This document shows, in pieces, positions 24,436-31,842 of a stretch of 34,583 nucleotides of DNA. The first letter of the stretch is position 1; every line of letters begins with the position of its first letter. Source of the stretch: Bacteroidota bacterium (GTDB lineage: Bacteria; Bacteroidota; Bacteroidia; Chitinophagales; S012-47); contig JAJRWN010000037.1 in the NCBI GenBank assembly GCA_024276745.1, positions 1 to 34,583 of the forward strand, in the 5' to 3' direction. Below the pieces are notes generated by a model that saw only the letters and a list, made by a program, of their open reading frames with translations, was not told the origin of the DNA and searched no databases. The position numbers and the translations under genes were made by a program.

Positions 24436-24825
24436 ATGAGCTATTTTTTTTCAAAGACCTTACATACAAGAGGTTTTAACGAAGTAATCGACAGCGTAAC
24501 TGAAGCCCTCAAAAACGAGGGCTTCGGTATTCTAACCGAAATTGACGTTCAGGCAACTTTAAAGAAAAAACTGGATGTGGATTTTCGTCCTTACCGGATA
24601 TTGGGTGCTTGCAATCCGCCTTTTGCCCATAAAGCCTTGGAGGCAGAACCGCAGATTGGACTGATGCTTCCTTGCAATGTGGTAGTTCAGCAATTGGACG
24701 ACCATACGATTGAAGTATCGGCTGTCGATCCGGCTGCAAGCATGCAAGCGGTCGAAAATGATCAATTAGGAGCTATTGCTACCGAAGTACAGCAAAAACT
24801 TAAAAAAATTATTGCATCTCTGTAG
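24436..24825 (+). CDS. DUF302 domain protein
   Basis: 129 residues from ATG 24436 (MSYFFSKTLHTRGFNEVIDS); a longer frame from 24394 overlaps the preceding gene end. The whole protein is one DUF302 domain, with the recognisable phrases EGFGILTEIDVQATLKKKL, FRPYRILGACNPPFAHKAL and LMLPCNVVVQQ. There is no signal peptide. DUF302 proteins are often linked to copper or sulfur genes. The reaction is unknown, though Cys in GACNPP and LPCN are conserved and could bind metal or heme (inference). It is the last gene of the cluster, with the operon terminator about 150 bp downstream. Confidence 0.88.
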   Translation: MSYFFSKTLHTRGFNEVIDSVTEALKNEGFGILTEIDVQATLKKKLDVDFRPYRILGACNPPFAHKALEAEPQIGLMLPCNVVVQQLDDHTIEVSAVDPAASMQAVENDQLGAIATEVQQKLKKIIASL

Positions 24826-24953
24826 GCAAAACTTAATATTTGCCTTTGTCGGAAATCCGACATTTTGCCGGAAAAACTACCCTTATTATTGTGCATTAAT
24901 AATAGGTACCGGGTAGATTTTTCATGGTTTGAACAGGATGTATCAAAATCCTG
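24825..24953 (+). ncRNA. structured non-coding stretch with four successive hairpins
   Basis: After the DUF302 stop lie GGCAAA/TTTGCC (24825-24844), TGTCGG/CCGACA (24847-24862, loop AAAT), TATTATT/AATAATA with flanking TACC/GGTA (24878-24908) and CAGGAT/ATCCTG (24934-24953). The next element is the terminator. This is either a structured operon 3'UTR or a small RNA. No ORF of note is present. Confidence 0.4.
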
Positions 24954-24973
24954 ATTTGATTCCCTTCATGAGA

Positions 24974-25003
24974 GAAGGTCTTTAAAAAAGGCCTTCTTTT
25001 TTT
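24974..25003 (+). terminator. rho-independent terminator of the metal operon
   Basis: GAAGGTCTTT (24974-24983) and AAAGGCCTTC (24987-24996) pair with one G-T wobble around an AAA loop, followed by seven T (24997-25003). It ends the plus-strand run of genes that starts at 10385. Confidence 0.88.
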
Positions 25004-25033
25004 ATTTATTAAAGAATGATTAAAGACTATTAA

Positions 25034-25051
25034 TTGTCAAATAATTGACAA
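25034..25051. promoter_or_regulatory. perfect palindrome, likely Crp/Fnr-type operator
   Basis: TTGTCAA-ATAA-TTGACAA is a perfect 7-4-7 inverted repeat. Its centre is about 41-42 bp upstream of the transcription start expected from the -7 box at 25072, the position of class II Crp/Fnr activation. A Crp/Fnr-family gene lies 3.6 kb downstream. Binding is inferred. Confidence 0.6.
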
Positions 25052-25071
25052 CACACATGTTGAAGCTGAAA

Positions 25072-25079
25072 TAGCTTTG
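25072..25079 (+). promoter_or_regulatory. Bacteroidota -7 promoter box of the Met-rich secreted protein gene
   Basis: TAGCTTTG is an exact match to TAnnTTTG, 53 bp before the ATG at 25125. No good -33 TTTG sits at normal distance; the right arm of the palindrome, TTGACAA at 25045, is nearest. That fits an activator-dependent promoter. Confidence 0.6.
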
Positions 25080-25111
25080 CCTTCATAATTTTTTTTTTCA
25101 CACTCAATTAT

Positions 25112-25116
25112 GGAGG
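25112..25116 (+). promoter_or_regulatory. ribosome binding site deciding the start at 25125
   Basis: GGAGG lies 8 nt before ATG 25125. It also falls within the codons that would follow an upstream in-frame ATG at 25110, so the downstream ATG, which gives a proper signal peptide, is preferred. Confidence 0.65.
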
Positions 25117-25124
25117 ATTTAATC

Positions 25125-27308
25125 ATGAAACGATTTTACATTTTATTCAGTCTGGTAATACTGACTGCTTTTAACATAAAAGCACAAATATTAATTACCA
25201 ACACCAATACGTATTATACGGCAGGGCAAATGTTGCTGGCCAACGAAATTAACGAAAGCGGTGAACCCTTTGCCGAAGCTTTAGGATATAATCTGGATAA
25301 TCTGGATCCATTTGTTTCGAATAGTCCGGATTCGATAGCTTATGCAATGGGCATTGAAAGTTACGAATATTCACGTTATGCATTGGGGATTATTGTATCG
25401 CGGTCGGGCATGGGACTACACATGATGTGGGCACCTATGATTCAGCAAATGGCTATGATGGAACCGGGTGGATTTGATGGATCCATGACCGGTACGCCAA
25501 ACGGTTTTAAAAATGACGATGAACTGATTAAAAACATTATGCATTTTGGTGCCATCACCAACCATACACCACCAATGCACCCCTGGCCTCAATTTGCTGA
25601 ATTCGAAAGTGGTGATCCACACCTGCCTCAGGCTATTGATGCTACTAATTTTACTACCGATTTCCAAACCTTAAGATGGGATCGTAGCAAAATGAACAAA
25701 GTTCTAAATCTGGCAGCTATGGGTCAAACCATGATGAAGCAATACTTATGGGCATCTGATATGCTCAGTGCATTCCACGATTCGTTGGATAATGGCATTG
25801 ATCCGGATGGCATTGTATCGCCTGACTCAGCGGGGTCTTCTCATTTCGATCCAAGCAATAATGTGTTTTTCGGTGGCGATGGACTCGATGGTTTTATTGG
25901 TAATGTGCTTACTGCCGAATCCATCAACAAAACCCTTTTTGTAATCAATAAGCTGGCTTATAATGGCGATTCTTTGGGAACGATTAATCCCGCAACCTAT
26001 GACCCCAGTACCGGAATACGATTCTTCCCCCATGCTATTGCTGTTACCGAAATTATGGTTGACAGCACTATGCCACCTATGCCCAGTGCTTTTAGTGTAA
26101 CCGATGCTTCATCAAATTTGTGGGATCAGGTTTCTTATCTCTGGGGTGCATTGAATTTTATGAATATGATGAACCCAGTGGATAGCAGCGATGCCGCACA
26201 TTTAGCATATAAAGATGTTTTTGACGGTGATCCTTTTCCTAATGCTATGTCGCAAACCGGTATGCCCGGTCCTTTCGACCTGATGATGGGAACCAGTAAA
26301 GTGATTTTTCAAAATCTGATGGCTATGCATTATGACATGACAAGTGGTTCATTTGTAGATGTTTCGGGTTTGGATGCAAGCAAAAACCCTACACCCGGTA
26401 ATGTGATTACCACTCAAAATGCAGGTTATTTGTTGATAACATTCAAACAATTGGCCAATCAATTTGCCAACACTCCTTTAGGACCCATGGCCCTCGGTGC
26501 ATTAAATACACAAGCGGCTTACCTTGCCGGTACATTGCAAGATGTTAATGGTGGATTTTATAATAGTTATACCATTGGAACTGGCCCAGATGGCAATGCC
26601 AAAACAGCCCTTGCGCAAGCTGCTGCAGCACGTGGTCTATATGCTGCTTATGAAGCAACCAACAATAGTGCTTACCTGACAGCTGCCGATGCTGCTTACA
26701 ATTATTTGATTACTAATTTTTGGGTTCCGGCACAACATTGTTTCCGCTCGGAAGAAAATAATAGCCAAGCCGTATTCTCTCCTGAATTTGTGGCTATTAT
26801 CACCGGAGCTTTGCGCGAAGGGAACTTAGTAGGTGGTCATGCTGATGCACCTCTAATCTATACCCGTTTTTTCAAAAAAGTAGCTAATGCCATGCAAGTT
26901 TCTGAAGGTGCACCTACCGGAGAAGCAGGTCTGGATTCTGATGGAGACGGTATTCCTTTCATACCCGAACAAGTTGATGGCTTACCACCCATGTTTGCCA
27001 CCGAAGCTACTTTGGATCTTTCAACTGGAATTGGAAGTGTTCAGACTTCAATAGAAGCTTCTGATCTGTATCCGAATCCTGCTGTAGATATCATCAGTTT
27101 ACAATTGAGTGCTGAAAATGCCGGGAATTACAGCATCAGTATTCTTGATAATAAAGGTGCTTTAGCTAATACTGTAAGCAATATTTATCTTAATGGTTCG
27201 CAACAAACCATTAATCTTAATATCAGTCAATTACCTGCCGGAATGTATCTCGTAAAAGTTAACGGTGAAAATGGGCAGGCTATTCGCAAATTTGTCAAAA
27301 TGAAATAA
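25125..27308 (+). CDS. Met-rich T9SS-secreted protein of unknown function
   Basis: 727 residues from ATG 25125. The signal peptide is MKRFYILFSLVILTAFNIKA, followed by Gln. Residues ~20-640 are unrecognised. They include a strikingly Met-rich stretch (SGMGLHMMWAPMIQQMAMME) and later Met clusters (ALNFMNMMNP, FDLMMG, NLMAMHYDM). From ~435 to 580, helical hairpins such as ALAQAAAARGLYAAYEATNN and YLTAADAAYNYLITNFW resemble alpha/alpha-toroid enzymes. DSDGDGIPF near 610 may bind Ca2+. The last ~75 residues (SDLYPNPAVDIISLQL to GMYLVKVNGENG...) are a T9SS type A sorting domain. It would be released or anchored at the cell surface. Its own promoter carries a Crp/Fnr-like site. The Met content and position next to the copper-type operon suggest surface Cu binding (inference only). 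Confidence 0.75.
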   Translation: MKRFYILFSLVILTAFNIKAQILITNTNTYYTAGQMLLANEINESGEPFAEALGYNLDNLDPFVSNSPDSIAYAMGIESYEYSRYALGIIVSRSGMGLHMMWAPMIQQMAMMEPGGFDGSMTGTPNGFKNDDELIKNIMHFGAITNHTPPMHPWPQFAEFESGDPHLPQAIDATNFTTDFQTLRWDRSKMNKVLNLAAMGQTMMKQYLWASDMLSAFHDSLDNGIDPDGIVSPDSAGSSHFDPSNNVFFGGDGLDGFIGNVLTAESINKTLFVINKLAYNGDSLGTINPATYDPSTGIRFFPHAIAVTEIMVDSTMPPMPSAFSVTDASSNLWDQVSYLWGALNFMNMMNPVDSSDAAHLAYKDVFDGDPFPNAMSQTGMPGPFDLMMGTSKVIFQNLMAMHYDMTSGSFVDVSGLDASKNPTPGNVITTQNAGYLLITFKQLANQFANTPLGPMALGALNTQAAYLAGTLQDVNGGFYNSYTIGTGPDGNAKTALAQAAAARGLYAAYEATNNSAYLTAADAAYNYLITNFWVPAQHCFRSEENNSQAVFSPEFVAIITGALREGNLVGGHADAPLIYTRFFKKVANAMQVSEGAPTGEAGLDSDGDGIPFIPEQVDGLPPMFATEATLDLSTGIGSVQTSIEASDLYPNPAVDIISLQLSAENAGNYSISILDNKGALANTVSNIYLNGSQQTINLNISQLPAGMYLVKVNGENGQAIRKFVKMK

Positions 27309-27334
27309 GTATTTTCTTATTCTGACATTTATAG

Positions 27335-27363
27335 AATCCCGGGCAATATTGTCCGGGATTTTT
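27335..27363 (+). terminator. rho-independent terminator
   Basis: AATCCCGG (27335-27342) and CCGGGATT (27353-27360) pair perfectly, the loop GCAATATTGT is itself partly palindromic, and a short T-run follows. It ends the Met-rich secreted protein gene 26 bp after its stop. Confidence 0.85.
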
Positions 27364-27548
27364 GAGAATATAACCAGGCGATAAAGAAGTAATATAATAG
27401 AGCTATTTATCTTTTTTTATTGCTTGCATATCATGATATAGCTTATTGATCCTCATAGGGTTAATATAAGTTAAAGCTTACTTAAAATGTAGGTTTTGGT
27501 TTTAATTTAAGCGCCTAAATTCATATATTGTGAACCTAAGTAACAAGC

Positions 27549-28070
27549 ATGATTCAATACGACAATTTATTAGCCACATCAGAACTTCAAAATATTGAAT
27601 TGCTCTATAATTATGCTTGGTATCTTACTTTCGATGATGAACTTGCCAATCAATTAACCCTTGAAACGGTATCGGCTGGATTGGGATTGATGGCAAGCAA
27701 TGAAACGCTGGATAATTCTAAACTGGCATGGTTTAAGTTGATGCATCAAATACTAAGAAGCCAATTTAAAGAACAGTTTAATTTTTATTGGGATAAATCA
27801 CTTCCTGTAAGAGCATTAGGTGTCAATGAGCATCCTTTAGAAGCACTTATTTTTCCCAACGGTGTGCTCGATCAATTGGATTTCGATGCCTGGCAAGAAA
27901 GTTTAAGCCATTTAACACCTGAACAAAGGGTCTTTATTTTGCTCAACGATATCGAACAATTTAATTATCTGCAAATTGGAGAAATATTGGGGCTATCAAT
28001 ATATGATGTTTCGAAATATCTATACCATGCCCGGCAAATCTTTCATCAATTATTGCAGAAATCTGCCTAA
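27549..28070 (+). CDS. ECF-type sigma factor-like protein
   Basis: 173 residues. The N-terminal half (LQNIELLYNYAWYLTFDDEL to AWFKLMHQILRSQFKEQF) follows the layout of sigma region 2 but lacks the usual acidic QETF core, having LTLETVS instead. The C-terminal half is a clear sigma region 4 helix-turn-helix: LSHLTPEQRVFILLNDIEQF followed by YLQIGEILGLSIYDVSKYLY and HARQIFHQLL. It would direct RNA polymerase to selected promoters. No anti-sigma gene is adjacent; the next gene encodes a DUF2231 membrane protein. It may control the neighbouring metal or respiratory genes (inference). A degenerate region 2 makes a sigma-like regulator an alternative. Confidence 0.72.
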   Translation: MIQYDNLLATSELQNIELLYNYAWYLTFDDELANQLTLETVSAGLGLMASNETLDNSKLAWFKLMHQILRSQFKEQFNFYWDKSLPVRALGVNEHPLEALIFPNGVLDQLDFDAWQESLSHLTPEQRVFILLNDIEQFNYLQIGEILGLSIYDVSKYLYHARQIFHQLLQKSA

Positions 28071-28100
28071 TCTATATTTTTTAATCAAAACTATTTAATT

Positions 28101-28613
28101 ATGTTATTTGGAGTACCTTTCCACCCCTTGACGATTCATTTTCCGATTGTATTGTTTCTATTAGCTACTTTGTCTGTAATCGTTTCCTTATTCCGGGAAC
28201 GTAAATTTTTTATGGATGCAACCTACTATTTATTGGGTCTTGCTGTATTGGCCGGTGCGCTTGCCATATTAACAGGTCGTGCTCAGGAATCGGTCATAGC
28301 ACATAATGAAACCATTCATGAACTCATGGAATTGCACCAAACTTTAGCCTATATCCTCATCGGCCTGATGAGTGCTTTATTTATCTGGCTTTATATAAGA
28401 AGAAATAATTTTCAAAAGGCTGAACATATAAGCTTTGTAATCATCATATTGGCTATTGCCGGATTAATGTCTTATCAGGCACATCTTGGCGGCCAAATGG
28501 TTTACCATGAAGGAGCAGGAGTGAAGCCTATGGAGAAAATACTAGAGCAAGGCCACGACCATCAACATTCTCAAAGTGGCGGGCATGATGAAGAAGAAGG
28601 TCATCAGCATTAG
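28101..28613 (+). CDS. DUF2231 membrane protein with His-rich C-terminal tail
   Basis: 170 residues with four transmembrane helices: about residues 8-28 (HPLTIHFPIVLFLLATLSVI), 40-61, 82-100 and 112-128. The opening PFHPLTIHFPIVLFLLA and the end GGQMVYHEGAGVKP are hallmarks of DUF2231. Several membrane His residues (HPLTIHF, ELHQ-like MELHQTLAYIL) could bind heme or metal, as suggested for this family. The tail (GHDHQHSQSGGHDEEEGHQH) is strongly His/acid-rich and unusual, probably a metal-binding extension. It lies 30 bp after the sigma-like gene and 39 bp before the Crp/Fnr gene, so the three may be one transcript. Confidence 0.82.
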   Translation: MLFGVPFHPLTIHFPIVLFLLATLSVIVSLFRERKFFMDATYYLLGLAVLAGALAILTGRAQESVIAHNETIHELMELHQTLAYILIGLMSALFIWLYIRRNNFQKAEHISFVIIILAIAGLMSYQAHLGGQMVYHEGAGVKPMEKILEQGHDHQHSQSGGHDEEEGHQH

Positions 28614-28652
28614 ATAATTGTCCTCATACGCTGCATTTATTATTTTAGCAGT

Positions 28653-29276
28653 ATGAGAGACCGCTTGTCCAAACATTTTCCTTTTTTTGAGGCATCGCTT
28701 ATCGATGCACTGATAACTCATTGCGAATGGGCTGAAATACCATCCGGTCAAATAATTCTCGGTAAAGGTGCTTACGTAAAAGTTGTTCCTTTGCTTATAT
28801 CCGGTTTGCTAAAAGTAATCAGGCGAGAAGAACATGCCTCTCTGCTTCTTTACTATATAAAACCCGGTGAATCATGCGTAATGTCATTGACGGCTTGTCT
28901 GCATAACAAGCAAAGCCAAATTGAAGCTAGGACTGAAGAAGATACCGAATTATTGCTTCTTCCTGCTCATCTGGTAAGCCAATGGATGATCGATTTTCCA
29001 AGCTGGAATACTTATGTTTACGACCTGTTTAATCTGCGTTATAGCGAGTTATTGATAACCATTGATAGTTTGATTTTTCATAGTATGGATCAACGCATAA
29101 AGGATTTCTTAAAAGAAAAATCAGTTTTATCCGGTAACCATATTTTAAAAATCACACATCTTGAAATAGCCAATCAACTGAATACGGCCCGTGAAGTAGT
29201 ATCAAGAATTTTGAAAAAACTGGAGACTGAAAAATTTATAGAACAATCCAGAGGAAAAATAATTATATTGAACTAA
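28653..29276 (+). CDS. Crp/Fnr family transcriptional regulator
   Basis: 207 residues. Residues ~1-115 form the cyclic-nucleotide-like sensor beta-roll (KVVPLLISGLLKVIRREEHA, IKPGESCVMSLTACLHN). A long dimer helix and a C-terminal winged helix-turn-helix follow. The recognition helix contains TAREVVSRILKKLE, with the E-x-x-S-R pattern used by FNR to read TTG half-sites. It lacks the N-terminal Cys cluster of FNR, but Cys in GESCVMSLTAC lie in the sensor domain and might sense redox or metal (inference). It is the only classical DNA-binding regulator in the window and a good candidate to bind the TTGTCAA palindrome at 25034. Confidence 0.9.
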   Translation: MRDRLSKHFPFFEASLIDALITHCEWAEIPSGQIILGKGAYVKVVPLLISGLLKVIRREEHASLLLYYIKPGESCVMSLTACLHNKQSQIEARTEEDTELLLLPAHLVSQWMIDFPSWNTYVYDLFNLRYSELLITIDSLIFHSMDQRIKDFLKEKSVLSGNHILKITHLEIANQLNTAREVVSRILKKLETEKFIEQSRGKIIILN

Positions 29277-29308
29277 TGTAACCCCGGTCACTGACTATTA
29301 TATTCTGA

Positions 29309-29443
29309 ATGTTCATCTTTGAGCTTTCAATAAACAAAATACTGCCGGTAGTGAATAAACAGTTTATTAAATTTGTTTTGGTATGTCTGCTTTGTGCAGG
29401 CATTATTACTGGTATAGTATTTTTAATTAATTTATTCATATAA
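29309..29443 (+). CDS. possible 44-residue single-pass membrane protein
   Basis: The ORF starts at ATG 29309 (MFIFELSINKILPVV), or at GTG 29351 for a 30-residue form (MNKQFIKFVLVCLLCAGIIT). Both share one strong hydrophobic helix (FVLVCLLCAGIITGIVFLIN). It lies between the Crp/Fnr gene and the DUF2892 gene, 11 bp before the latter. Composition and position support a real small membrane protein, but no family is recognised. Confidence 0.4.
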   Translation: MFIFELSINKILPVVNKQFIKFVLVCLLCAGIITGIVFLINLFI

Positions 29444-29454
29444 ATTTTAAAAAA

Positions 29455-29661
29455 ATGAAAAAGAATATGGGATCCATCGATCGTATTTTACGCGTTATTG
29501 TCGCCATTGTATTTGCCGTATTGTATTTCACCGGTACGGTTACTGGCACCTGGGGTATTGTATTGTTAGTAGTTGGCGTAGTATTTCTGTTAACCAGTCT
29601 CGTTAGCACATGCCCGCTTTATTTGCCATTTGGTATTAAAACACATAAATCGAAAGATTGA
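29455..29661 (+). CDS. DUF2892 (YgaP-like) small membrane protein
   Basis: 68 residues. The opening MKKNMGSIDRILRVIVAIVF and the end TCPLYLPFGIKTHK are standard for DUF2892, the membrane part of YgaP. Two transmembrane helices are visible (about residues 10-27 and 32-50). No rhodanese domain is attached. The conserved Cys in STCPLY may take part in sulfur or metal chemistry (inference). It ends a plus-strand gene group closed by a terminator at 29688. Confidence 0.9.
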   Translation: MKKNMGSIDRILRVIVAIVFAVLYFTGTVTGTWGIVLLVVGVVFLLTSLVSTCPLYLPFGIKTHKSKD

Positions 29662-29687
29662 AATAATCCGGTATTTCCGATTGATTA

Positions 29688-29718
29688 AGCACAAAAATTA
29701 TCTTTTTGTGCTTTTTTT
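29688..29718 (+). terminator. rho-independent terminator
   Basis: AGCACAAAAA (29688-29697) pairs perfectly with TTTTTGTGCT (29703-29712) around TTATC, followed by a run of T to 29718. It closes the DUF2892 gene, 26 bp after its stop, and also separates it from the convergent phosphoesterase gene. Confidence 0.9.
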
Positions 29719-29781
29719 ATTTCCCCTTAAAAAATTTGTATTAAAAGACTTGAAGCATACAGAATTGCTCCTACGTTCGCT

Positions 29782-30717
29782 TTATTTTTCTACTACCCAT
29801 TCGTCTATGGCATTTGTTGGATCGTCAACACTGAAGAAGGATAATTTAAAACGATGACGACTTACCTCCACCTTGATGGCTCCATAACAACAATTATAGC
29901 AAACGGTATTGTATATGGCACTATCCAGCGGATTCGAATTGCATGCATATAAAGTTTGCCTGCCACCGACACCGTTCACAATCCAGCTGAAATCGTTTTG
30001 TCCTTTTTTCTGAATGCGTTCAAAAACATGATCATGACCTGAAAATACGGCCGTAAAACCTAAATCGCGAAAAGCTAATTGCCAATCGGGATGATTCCCA
30101 TGATTGGAAGCACTGATTGGGGGATGATGGAAATAGGCAATTTTCCAGGGCGATTTTGATAAAGCAATATTGCTCATAAACCAATGATATTGCTCCGAAG
30201 CCGTATCAAAGTTGCCTGACCTGCCGCTATTGAGTGAAAAGAAATGTACCGGGCCCCATACAAAATCATAATATTGTTCGTTTCCGGGCAAGGAAAAATA
30301 ATTTAAGTAAGGACTTAAACCCGATATATTAAAATAATCATGATTACCCGGGCAAGGGAAAAACCGGTTTAGTGTGTTACTATTGGCTTTTCCATGTGCT
30401 TGTTGGTCTGCCGGTGCGTCAGGATTATAAATATAATCGCCATAATATTGACCGATATTATCTTTTATTGTTTTGGCTAATCCGTAATCATAATTATTGT
30501 CACCCGTTGTTATTATCAAATCAGGATGCCAGGAATTTACCATATCAGCTACTTGCTTTTCATGGTTGTTATTATCGCCATAATCTCCAATTACAGCAAA
30601 TATCACGGTGTCGGCAGCTATTTCTAACCGGCCTTCAAGTGGATCAACTTGATGATACAAACATCCATATACAGGTAGAAAAAATGGTAAGAATATTAAG
30701 AGCAAAATTTTGTTCAT
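29782..30717 (-). CDS. metallophosphoesterase lipoprotein (purple acid phosphatase-like)
   Basis: 311 residues. The signal peptide ends in LPVYGC, so the protein is probably a lipoprotein (Cys19). All calcineurin-like metal motifs are present in order: GDYGDN, GDNNYDYG, PGNHDYF, AYFHHPP and FSGHDHVFER. The arrangement GDYG...GDNNYDYG...GNHDY resembles tartrate-resistant/purple acid phosphatases, with Tyr in GDNNYDYG as the likely metal-charge-transfer residue. It would hydrolyse phosphate esters outside the cytoplasm. It is transcribed against the metal region and is not part of it. Its upstream DNA carries a perfect inverted repeat. Confidence 0.88.
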   Translation of the reverse strand: MNKILLLIFLPFFLPVYGCLYHQVDPLEGRLEIAADTVIFAVIGDYGDNNNHEKQVADMVNSWHPDLIITTGDNNYDYGLAKTIKDNIGQYYGDYIYNPDAPADQQAHGKANSNTLNRFFPCPGNHDYFNISGLSPYLNYFSLPGNEQYYDFVWGPVHFFSLNSGRSGNFDTASEQYHWFMSNIALSKSPWKIAYFHHPPISASNHGNHPDWQLAFRDLGFTAVFSGHDHVFERIQKKGQNDFSWIVNGVGGRQTLYACNSNPLDSAIYNTVCYNCCYGAIKVEVSRHRFKLSFFSVDDPTNAIDEWVVEK

Positions 30718-31037
30718 AGCAAAGCATGATGTTTATGATATCGATTAACGATATTTTTTACGCAATCTAAACGAAAAACAGATTAAAAAATGAACAAAAT
30801 TTAAAAAAAATCTTTCGAATATATTAAGCAGGGAAAAACAAGACCTTGCATATCTGCCGTATTAACTGCTTATGCCAAACATTCGGTATTATCCACTGCC
30901 ATGGCAAAAAGATAAAAAATAATTCCTTTTTTTTTCAGACAATTTTTAGAAAGCTATATTTTTTATTCATCAGGAATATTAGTACATTTACAAGCTTGGT
31001 TTAAAATTTTTTTTTATCACAATTAAAACATCAGCCT
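30718..31037. other. AT-rich intergenic region between divergent genes
   Basis: About 320 bp without a gene. It contains a perfect inverted repeat ATATCG-ATTAA-CGATAT at 30738-30754, 20 bp from the phosphoesterase start and so a possible operator for that gene. There are poly-A/T runs and a near-consensus -7 box TACATTTA at 30983-30990 for the gene at 31038. Nothing else is supported. Confidence 0.55.
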
Positions 31038-31817
31038 ATGAAATCGAAATTTCAACTTTTGAGTTTATTGTTAATGCTCGGCTTGTTTAGCTATGCTCAA
31101 CAAGACTCACTTAAAATCACTTTAGATGGAACCAAAGGTGGTGCAGCTTGTCAGTTAGCAGGTGCATCAGAAGCATATATGCATTCCGGTGCCGGTACTA
31201 CAGACTCTGCATCAGCATGGCAGGTAGTTGTTGGAAACTGGGGTCAAGCCGATGGCGTTGGTGAATTACTGCCTACCGGTAATGCAGATGAATGGTCAAT
31301 TACCATACATCTTTACAATTACTATGGCGTAGATCCTAATACTGATACGATTTTTGCTATCGGATTAGTCTTCAGAAATGGAGACGGAAGTATGGAAGGT
31401 AAAGATGCCACTTGCAACGATATGTTTATCAGGGGTTTGAACACTGCAACTCCTTTTGTTGTTGGTAGTGACGGGTTACCTTGGGACGGTTTTACTGCAG
31501 AATGGGTTATTCCTGTAGGTATCAACGATCCGGTTTCAAATCTTAACCAGGTTCGCAGTTTCCCAAATCCTTTCAGTGGTTCTACCAGCATCAGATACTC
31601 ATTGAGTAGCAATGCTGACAATATCTCAGTAAGAATTCTTAATGCGCTGGGACAAGAAGTAAATTCACTGTACAACGGTGCTCAAAATGCCGGTAACTAT
31701 TCCTTTACCTGGGATGGCACCAATACAAACGGAACCCAAGTACAGAATGGTGTTTATTTCTATACCATTGCTGACGGTGCTTCTATTGTAACCAAAAAAT
31801 TAATGGTCATTCGCTAA
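31038..31817 (+). CDS. small T9SS-secreted protein with amylase-associated N-terminal domain
   Basis: 259 residues. The signal peptide is MKSKFQLLSLLLMLGLFSYA, followed by Gln-Gln-Asp. Residues ~22-150 form a beta-sandwich-like domain (WQVVVGNWGQADG, YNYYGVDP, IGLVFRNGDGSMEGKDAT). It is clearly homologous to the N-terminus of the next gene's GH13 enzyme (GNWGTADP, SFYGVPSSET, MAFVFRNADGSVVGREAD). The C-terminal ~90 residues (RSFPNPFSGSTSIRYSL to NGVYFYTIADGASIVTKK) are a T9SS type A / FlgD-like sorting domain. It probably acts outside the cell as a glycan- or starch-binding partner of the amylase (inference). A terminator follows, so it may be expressed apart from or at higher level than the enzyme. 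Confidence 0.75.
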   Translation: MKSKFQLLSLLLMLGLFSYAQQDSLKITLDGTKGGAACQLAGASEAYMHSGAGTTDSASAWQVVVGNWGQADGVGELLPTGNADEWSITIHLYNYYGVDPNTDTIFAIGLVFRNGDGSMEGKDATCNDMFIRGLNTATPFVVGSDGLPWDGFTAEWVIPVGINDPVSNLNQVRSFPNPFSGSTSIRYSLSSNADNISVRILNALGQEVNSLYNGAQNAGNYSFTWDGTNTNGTQVQNGVYFYTIADGASIVTKKLMVIR

Positions 31818-31842
31818 TCCGGATATCCTTTAAATTGATTAA

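Noticed and set aside
29630-29857. 75-residue plus-strand frame spanning the DUF2892 end and the phosphoesterase end
   Set aside because: Crosses a strong terminator, overlaps two real genes and has no recognisable features.
30372-30719. 115-residue plus-strand frame opposite the metallophosphoesterase
   Set aside because: Antisense to an intact enzyme gene with all metal motifs; no promoter or recognised domain.
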